Positions 23,401 through 27,475 of a stretch of 27,475 bases of DNA are shown piece after piece. The stretch is from CAZKEW01 sp964558915. Lineage in GTDB: Bacteria > Acidobacteriota > Aminicenantia > Aminicenantales > UBA8522. The translations under genes and the position numbers were made by a program. Location: positions 1-27,475 of the forward strand of contig CAZLFV010000027.1 of the NCBI GenBank assembly GCA_964558915.1, given 5' to 3'. A model generated the notes under the pieces. The model was not told the origin of the DNA and made no database searches. It saw only the letters and a list, made by a program, of their open reading frames with translations. Position 1 is the first letter of the stretch. Every line of letters begins with the position of its first letter.

Positions 23401-24630
23401 GTCAGGGTCAAGAGAAACGGCCGCCCTGGCGTGAGCTGTGATCTCGTTAATAATCAGGTCGGCATGGATCAATTTCCCGATGAGCTGCCTGCCCGAGCCC
23501 GTCGTCCCGGCGGCGAGCCAGTCAAAGTTGACGCCGTATCGCTCTTCCAGGCCAGAGATGATTCGGAACAATTTCTGGACAGCGGCCACGGGCGCCGATT
23601 TGGTATACGTATAGAGCCCAAGAAGGACTTTTTCATCTTGATTCATGATCAATTTTGTGCTTGTCGAACCGATATCCAGGCCGAGATAAACTCGATAGGT
23701 CTCGCCCCGGACCAGGTTCTCATAGAGCGTGACCTCGACATCTCCTTCCCGCCAGGTTCGTTCATCATCAAAGTCCGGATACGGGGAACGTTCGAGCCGG
23801 AGCGGAGGATTGAGGGGGGTCTTCCGGTCCCGATCAAAATGTCCGGCTTCGCAGAGAGAACGGAGAGTCACATTCTCTTCAGCCTGCAAAGCGGCGCCGA
23901 TGGCCGGGATGACCTCGGCATCGAGGATGACTTCGATTTTGCGTCCGAGAATTCGCTCCAGCCCCGCCACTACCCGACTATTCAAAGCAACGCCTCCGGC
24001 CATGCATATGTCGCCAGTGAAAGTCCGGTCTTTTATCAAAGTATCCGCCAGGCACTGTGAGACTCCATCGCAAAGGCCGGCGGTGATAGCGGCAGGAGAA
24101 TAGCCTCGCTGCTGGCTGTGAATCAGATCGGTCTTTGCAAAGACAGCGCAACGAGTTGCAATCGTGGGGGCAATTCCCTCAAAACGCCCGGCTTTCTCTG
24201 CCAGTTCTTCGATGCTGAGCCCCAGCCGGACAGCCTGCTGGTCGAGAAAAACGCCGGTTCCGGAGGCACAATCGGTGTTAATATCGTGGCTGCTATAAGA
24301 GCCATCTTCATTGAGCTTGATCAGCAGGATATTTTCCCCGCCGGCCAGAAGGATATACTTGGGAATTCTCCGGGCCGCCCATTTTGCTCCCTCGACCAAG
24401 GCCACAACATCGTTGACTCTAAGCGCGCGGTTAAAAACTCTGGCGCCCCTTCCAGTGAGCGCGATCCGGGCTTTCGAAACGTCCAGTGAATTGAGCGTCT
24501 CTGTCAGAGTTTTCTTGATATCCCCGTGATGGAAGCGGTAGAACTTCAAAATCAGCTTATTGTCTTCGAGGACGGCGACACCCAGGGTGACTGAGCCAAT
24601 ATCGATTCCGATTTTGATATCTTTCTTCAT
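20449..24630 (-). CDS. giant fused 2-hydroxyacyl-CoA dehydratase activase (two ATPase domains)
   Basis: The 1393-residue protein joins two BcrAD/BadFG-type ASKHA ATPase domains (about 5-255 and 315-570), a cysteine cluster CSFCRNRC (595-602), a DUF2229-like region (about 660-900) and a C-terminal HgdB/COG3581-like region. Each ATPase domain keeps both cysteines that hold the interface [4Fe-4S] cluster in HgdC-type activators: Cys121 with Cys161, and Cys441 with Cys479. Domain 2 has the intact IGGQD motif; domain 1 reads AGGEN. Further cysteine motifs include FCSPIF, FRCSPDS, GGECVP and YCCPG. The family transfers ATP-energised electrons to a partner iron-sulfur protein; here activase and acceptor-like parts are in one chain. 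Substrate is unknown. No separate dehydratase genes adjoin it. Confidence 0.9.
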   Translation of the reverse strand: MKKDIKIGIDIGSVTLGVAVLEDNKLILKFYRFHHGDIKKTLTETLNSLDVSKARIALTGRGARVFNRALRVNDVVALVEGAKWAARRIPKYILLAGGENILLIKLNEDGSYSSHDINTDCASGTGVFLDQQAVRLGLSIEELAEKAGRFEGIAPTIATRCAVFAKTDLIHSQQRGYSPAAITAGLCDGVSQCLADTLIKDRTFTGDICMAGGVALNSRVVAGLERILGRKIEVILDAEVIPAIGAALQAEENVTLRSLCEAGHFDRDRKTPLNPPLRLERSPYPDFDDERTWREGDVEVTLYENLVRGETYRVYLGLDIGSTSTKLIMNQDEKVLLGLYTYTKSAPVAAVQKLFRIISGLEERYGVNFDWLAAGTTGSGRQLIGKLIHADLIINEITAHARAAVSLDPDVDTIIEIGGQDSKFIRVQNGAVVQGLMNYICAAGTGSFIEEQAERLNVRLEDCAGLAMGKSGPIISDRCTVYMERDLSRLLSAGWPKEELLASVLHSIRDNYLTRVVGLAKVGNNICFQGATAKNKALVAAFEVELEKPIRVSRYCHLAGALGVCLLLKEKTAGKSGFVGLEFSSRTHKQDSEICSFCRNRCQITMVQAGEEKAAWGFQCGREYEDKAYKDKKLPFESIFKVYRRVLQSSQVSPRPAHRRKELIGIPRALPLVEFLPLWQEFFSRLGFKTLVSPQDKDMLKRGKAQAQAEFCSPIFLAHGHVHWLKEKKADFVFFPIMVKGPQLRETKDYTFFCYYTSHVPVILRNSPLFKKDGNLLFPLIDFQLEPDKVADSLYRTIGGPLSLSKNEVRRAFQESWDRFCLFRENLKRHGEEVLAKLEGQDTFAVVLLGRPYNLLDGFLSQNIPDLIQQYGYRVLTPDMLNIDSVSAESTEDYLKRVHWHYGKTILRTAELVLRNPKLFPVFLTNFRCSPDSFIISYFKEVMERQGKPYLILQLDELSSEVGYQTRIEAALESFRNWARGEPKAGRPFSFVPMTQDKVWILPHVDDVATALAKAVFVQLGYECILAEETPESIFRGLKLVGGGECVPTAAVLGGIVETVEKHQLDPRKTAAVIPTSMLSCNFPQIPLAVHSGLQKIGLGDVEIFSTAVAGRDFSLSLNVALLKAYVMASLIHQMTAKVRAYEVNKGDAENARKAALEKLSRAIIEKRSLQDAFLEVVKDYSAVKVERPCGERPLLVILGDLYVVCNPAFNQDVEKTIEEAGGEALAASYVDLSHFNYLNRIDKSIRDRSFRTLAQAAGLNAFVRHYDFKFRKMASPVLGPAHPLMDTKLLKDLRNLGIPPELEGETAQNVMKILYYLKHFKPDAFVHINPLYCCPGVVSNALLNWVEADHGVPVIHLFYDGIQNPNENLEPYIHYLKRKKAARRAGIVSVSR

Positions 24631-24661
24631 CGGACGAACCGTCCAAAAGCAGAAGGGAGCT

Positions 24662-24691
24662 ATTATTTCAATTTCTCCTGGAATAAATCAA
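24662..24691 (-). promoter_or_regulatory. possible promoter for the activase gene
   Basis: On the minus strand TTGATT (24686-24691) and AATAAT (24662-24667) are separated by 18 bp, with transcription expected near 24655 and a leader of about 25 nt. The ribosome site ahead of the activase ATG is poor. The assignment is tentative. Confidence 0.35.
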
Positions 24692-24736
24692 GTCCACAGA
24701 AGCGGAAGTGGAGATCTCCGTCTGCCTGATTCGAAT

Positions 24737-24982
24737 GGGTGCAAGAAGCTGCCCTTTGGTCCCCGCACCCCGGGGAACCAGTCCCGTCGGTTCCCCCCTT
24801 CGAGGCTCGGGTTTGGGTTCGTCAGCCCGCTCGTTTCCCCAGCGAGGAAACTCGCTCCGACTCATCCTTCGCTCTTCTCTCCCGTCAGTCGAGAAACCGT
24901 GCCCGCTCAGTCTTCGACGGGCTTCCTCGCCCTACACCCTCGCCTCTTCCCCCTGGGGGCTTCAGGGCAGCTTCTTGCACCC
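24737..24982. repeat. 246-bp structured element with perfect 19-bp terminal inverted repeats
   Basis: The left end GGGTGCAAGAAGCTGCCCT (24737-24755) is the exact reverse complement of the right end AGGGCAGCTTCTTGCACCC (24964-24982). Inside are perfect hairpins: GGGGAACC/GGTTCCCC (24772-24796, 9-nt loop), AGCGAG-GAAA-CTCGCT (24841-24856, a GNRA tetraloop), and CCCGTC/GACGGG (24881-24921). The plus strand is pyrimidine-rich. No transposase, no obvious target duplication and no convincing reading frame are present. It could be a non-autonomous mobile element (MITE-like), a dispersed palindromic repeat, or a multibranched non-coding RNA closed by the 19-bp stem. It separates the divergent activase and GH172 genes. 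Confidence 0.65.
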
Positions 24983-25020
24983 AGCATAAAAGTTGGTCTC
25001 CTCGCTGAAGTGGTGCCGGC

Positions 25021-25049
25021 TTGACACAAGGGCGCCAAAAAAATATAAA
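25021..25049 (+). promoter_or_regulatory. near-consensus sigma-70 promoter for the GH172 gene
   Basis: TTGACA (25021-25026) and TATAAA (25044-25049) are separated by 17 bp, the best promoter match in the window. Transcription should begin near 25056, giving a 68-nt leader before the GGAGG ribosome site and ATG at 25124. Confidence 0.75.
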
Positions 25050-25123
25050 TCCCCTGGGTGATTCATAAGCCTACGAGAAACGATTCTGGGGCAGAATCAT
25101 CTTCGAGGATTCAAGGAGGTCCA

Positions 25124-26284
25124 ATGAAAAAACCATGGGTTATGGTCTGTTTGGTCCTGTTTTTGAGTGTGGTCGCTGCTCCGGCTGGGGAAGAGAAGCC
25201 GTTTGACGGGCTCTATCTCAACCTGGGAAACCTGTGCCGGTTGTCTCATGCCCAAACCCGCGCGATCAGCCCTGAAAATTTTAGCGGAGAGAAAGGGAAA
25301 GCGGGCATGTCAACAAATGGGCCGGCGATGAAAGCGGCCCGGGACCTCGGTCAGGGGTGGAAGGTCTCGCCATACGTGGTCATCAAGCCGAAGGAAACGT
25401 TTGTCATGGCCGAGGTCCAGGGGTCGGGAGCTATCCAGCAGATCTGGCTGACACCGGCCGGCAACTGGCGCTTTGCCATCATCCGGTTTTACTGGGACGG
25501 CGAGACAGAACCATCGGTGGAATGCCCGGTGGGCGACTTCTTCGCTTGCGGCTGGGGCCGGTACGCCCAGATCTCGTCGCTGGCGGTCTGTGTCAACCCA
25601 GGGAGCGCCCTCAATTGCTACTGGCAGATGCCGTTCCGCAAGGGGTTCAGGATAACGCTCGAAAATATTGCCGACAATACGTTTACATTGTATTACCAGA
25701 TCAACTACACGTTGATTGATGTTCCTGAGGATGCGGCCTATTTCCACGCCCAGTTCCGCCGGGTCAATCCCCTCCCTTATAAAAACGTCTACACGATTCT
25801 CGACGGTATTAAAGGATGGGGACATTACGTCGGCACCTACTTGGCATGGGGCGTGAACAATAATGGCTGGTGGGGAGAGGGCGAGATTAAATTTTTTATC
25901 GACGGCGATAAGGATTTCCCGACGATCTGCGGGACCGGGACAGAGGACTATTTCTGCGGCTCCTACAATTTCGATACCAAGGGCCCTGACGGAAAGGGGC
26001 GTTACACGGAGTTCACAACGCCTTATAGCGGACTGGCCCAGGTCATCCGGCCGGACGGCCTCTACGATTCGCAGCAGCGTTTCGGCCTCTACCGCTGGCA
26101 TATCATGGACCCCGTGCGTTTCGAAAAAGACCTCAAGATCACCATCCAGGCCATCGGCTGGCGCTCGGGCGGAAGATACCTTCCCCTGCAGGACGACATC
26201 TCCTCAGTTGGATTCTGGTACCAGAAAGAGCCTCATGCTCCGTTCCCGAAGCTGCCGGATAAAGACTATCTGGAAATCATCTGA
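25124..26284 (+). CDS. secreted GH172 (DUF2961) glycoside hydrolase-like protein
   Basis: I chose the ATG at 25124 (386 residues): it has AAGGAGG at ideal spacing and opens a Sec signal peptide (MKKPWVMVCLVLFLSVVAAPAG). DUF2961 landmarks are IQQIWLTP, FAIIRFYWDGETEPSVECPVGDFFACGWG, NCYWQMPFRKGFRITLEN, YYQINYTL, GEGEIKFFIDGD and GTGTEDYFCGSYNF, followed by YRWHIMDPVRFEKDLKITIQ. DUF2961 is now classed as GH172, whose characterised members act on difructose anhydride or D-arabinofuranosides; acidic residues in GEGE and GTED are the likely catalytic region. The domain is a single, normal-length jelly-roll copy. No sugar transport or other glycosidase gene is adjacent. Confidence 0.9.
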   Translation: MKKPWVMVCLVLFLSVVAAPAGEEKPFDGLYLNLGNLCRLSHAQTRAISPENFSGEKGKAGMSTNGPAMKAARDLGQGWKVSPYVVIKPKETFVMAEVQGSGAIQQIWLTPAGNWRFAIIRFYWDGETEPSVECPVGDFFACGWGRYAQISSLAVCVNPGSALNCYWQMPFRKGFRITLENIADNTFTLYYQINYTLIDVPEDAAYFHAQFRRVNPLPYKNVYTILDGIKGWGHYVGTYLAWGVNNNGWWGEGEIKFFIDGDKDFPTICGTGTEDYFCGSYNFDTKGPDGKGRYTEFTTPYSGLAQVIRPDGLYDSQQRFGLYRWHIMDPVRFEKDLKITIQAIGWRSGGRYLPLQDDISSVGFWYQKEPHAPFPKLPDKDYLEII

Positions 26285-26434
26285 GTTTGGGCCCAGGACA
26301 AGATGAGCTGACCGCATCTCGTTCATCGGCCTTGCTCAAGGTGTGCCATTTTTGTTAGATTACTGGTGTGGCTCAGATATCTTCCCTTAGGCCAATGTCC
26401 CATCCTCCTGCGACTTGAGCTCTAAAAGACAGTC

Positions 26435-27382
26435 ATGCGAAAACAACCCAAACTCGTTCTCCTCCCCCTGTTTGTGTCCCTCATTAGCCTTACTGCGCAG
26501 CCATCATTCTCCCAGGACACAAAAAAGAAGGATCTGGAATATCAGATCTCGGTCAGCGCCATCGCTATAGCCGTGACGGTCCAGGACAAGGGAGGGAAGT
26601 ATATTAATGACTTGACCCAGGAGGACTTCACAGTCCACGAAAACAAGGTCAAGCAGACGATCACCTATTTTAAGCACGACTTTGAAGCGCCCTTGAGTTT
26701 GACGGTCCTCCTTGATGTCAGCGGCAGCATGGCCCTCCAGGACAAAATCAAGGATAGCAAGGATTTGCTCCGCTATCTTGTCACCTCGCTCCTCCGGCCC
26801 CAGGACGAAATCTCCTTACTGATATTTGCGGACGGCGAGGTCGAAGTGGCGTTGAAATTCTCCACCGACAGGAGCGCTTTTTTGGCCGAGCTGGACGGGA
26901 TCGAGGCTTACGGTCAGACCGCCCTCAACGATGCCGTTGCAGTTTCCCCGGAATTCGCCAACAGGGGCAAGAACGAAAAGAGGGCTCTCCTCTTGATCAC
27001 GGACGGAGTGGAAAACGACAGCCAAACCACTCCAGACCAGGCCGTGGAAATTGCCAGAAGGGTCGATGTCCCGATTTACACCATTGGATACCGGATTCCC
27101 GAGAGCGAGCAGTACCTCAGCAAGCACAAGCGCACCGCTTCATTGACTCCCGCAGGGATCATCGCCACTCTGGACAGATTTTCCCGGGCCACCGGAGGGA
27201 AGGCGTTTTTTGTCAACCAGCCCGGCGAATTTGCGGCCGCTCTCAGGGAGATCAAAAGAGAACTGAGCCATCAGTATATCCTTGGATACACGTCTTATAA
27301 ACCCTTAAAAAACGAATACCGAAAAATAACGGTGACGACGCCCAAGAAAAAATATAGGGTCAGGACAAGAGAAGGTTATTAG
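26435..27382 (+). CDS. secreted VWFA-related (Acidobacterial-type) protein
   Basis: The 315-residue protein has a signal peptide (RKQPKLVLLPLFVSLISL, cleavage near PSFSQ). An N-terminal beta region (VTVQDKGGKYINDLTQEDFTVHENKVKQTITYF, 47-79) precedes a von Willebrand A domain. The metal-ion-dependent adhesion site is intact: DVSGSMA (Asp94, Ser96, Ser98), Thr162 in GQTALND, and Asp190 in ITDGVEND. The C-terminal ELSHQYILGYTSYKPLKNEYRKITV is typical of the VWFA-related Acidobacterial family. It probably binds a protein partner outside the cytoplasmic membrane; the partner is unknown. It follows the GH172 gene by 150 nt and the ribosome site is weak. Confidence 0.9.
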   Translation: MRKQPKLVLLPLFVSLISLTAQPSFSQDTKKKDLEYQISVSAIAIAVTVQDKGGKYINDLTQEDFTVHENKVKQTITYFKHDFEAPLSLTVLLDVSGSMALQDKIKDSKDLLRYLVTSLLRPQDEISLLIFADGEVEVALKFSTDRSAFLAELDGIEAYGQTALNDAVAVSPEFANRGKNEKRALLLITDGVENDSQTTPDQAVEIARRVDVPIYTIGYRIPESEQYLSKHKRTASLTPAGIIATLDRFSRATGGKAFFVNQPGEFAAALREIKRELSHQYILGYTSYKPLKNEYRKITVTTPKKKYRVRTREGY

Positions 27383-27475
27383 AATTGGACATTAGCGAAT
27401 ACAAAAACGAACATATCTGTTCCCAAATTTGCCATTAGAGATTTTTAGAGCACTCATTTTCGCGTTTTTAGACCA

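Noticed and set aside
24727..24738. GATTCGAAT, similar to a tRNA T-loop.
   Set aside because: No acceptor, D or anticodon arms can be built around it and the right side belongs to the inverted repeat.
24668..24865. A 65-codon minus-strand frame within and beside the inverted-repeat element.
   Set aside because: The translation is Arg/Pro/Glu-rich and follows the palindromic DNA; no ribosome site is visible and structure explains the open frame better.
24833..24868. Hammerhead-like string on the minus strand (GATGAGTC, a 6-bp stem AGCGAG/CTCGCT, then GGAAAC) inside the 246-bp element.
   Set aside because: The essential CUGA of the hammerhead core is not present (the bases read AGGATGA), stem II is not directly joined to the core and no stem I/III arrangement is visible.
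25310..26101. A 263-codon minus-strand frame opposite the GH172 gene.
   Set aside because: It is a shadow of a clearly conserved coding sequence on the plus strand; no ribosome site or recognisable domain.
26328..26361. TTGCTC with TAGATT at 18 bp, considered as a promoter for the VWFA-related gene, and a CCTTG/CAAGG palindrome beside it.
   Set aside because: Matches are too weak to separate from chance; the gene may be read from the GH172 promoter.
27383..27475. AT-rich tail after the last gene.
   Set aside because: I see no gene start, hairpin terminator or repeat in it.

Overview
This is a gene-dense bacterial chromosomal window (about 50-55% GC by eye) with about 22 protein genes, no RNA gene that I can identify with confidence, no CRISPR array and no recognisable transposase. 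It most resembles a Gram-negative anaerobe or fermenter of the Acidobacteria / Candidatus Aminicenantes type. Supporting signs are a VWFA-related protein of the kind first defined in Acidobacteria, a GH172 (DUF2961) secreted enzyme, a giant fused 2-hydroxyacyl-CoA dehydratase activase, a penicillin-acylase-family hydrolase, and several Sec or lipoprotein signals. The taxonomic guess is inference only.

Layout. Positions 1-2502 (minus): a VIT-domain secreted protein cut off by the left edge, a HAD phosphatase and a secreted zinc carboxypeptidase-like succinylglutamate desuccinylase/aspartoacylase. Positions 2594-8253 (plus): a small two-helix membrane protein, a ribbon-helix-helix protein behind a clear promoter and palindrome, then a secreted small protein whose stop codon overlaps the start of a 1279-residue NtrY-like sensor kinase, and a flavodoxin. 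Positions 8250-10996 (minus): a tightly packed acyl-CoA dehydrogenase - MeaB - methylmalonyl-CoA epimerase - DUF2905 operon, pointing to propionate or branched-chain acyl-CoA metabolism through methylmalonyl-CoA (the mutase is not in the window). Positions 11090-12697: a repeat element, a small membrane-anchored YHS/TRASH-like protein, acylphosphatase and ThiD. Positions 12672-17125 (minus): penicillin acylase family hydrolase, an orphan COG2984-type lipoprotein binding protein and a threonine dehydratase-like enzyme. Positions 17138-19432 (plus): a second copy of the repeat, a DUF72 protein and a diaminopimelate decarboxylase-like enzyme. Positions 19429-24630 (minus): a TIGR01777 NAD-dependent epimerase-like protein and the 1393-residue activase. 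Positions 24737-24982: a 246-bp element bounded by a perfect 19-bp inverted repeat and packed with hairpins. Positions 25021-27382 (plus): a consensus promoter, a GH172 protein and a VWFA-related protein.

Five plus-strand genes carry recognisable sigma-70-type promoters, all with 17-bp spacers. Genes are densely packed: stop/start overlaps of 1-4 nt occur inside operons, and convergent genes overlap by 4, 26 and 4 bp. The most interesting items are the pseudo-dimeric activase with one altered ATPase half, the two unlabelled repeat or structured elements, the coupled small secreted protein plus giant kinase, and the ribbon-helix-helix gene with a palindrome at its own transcription start.
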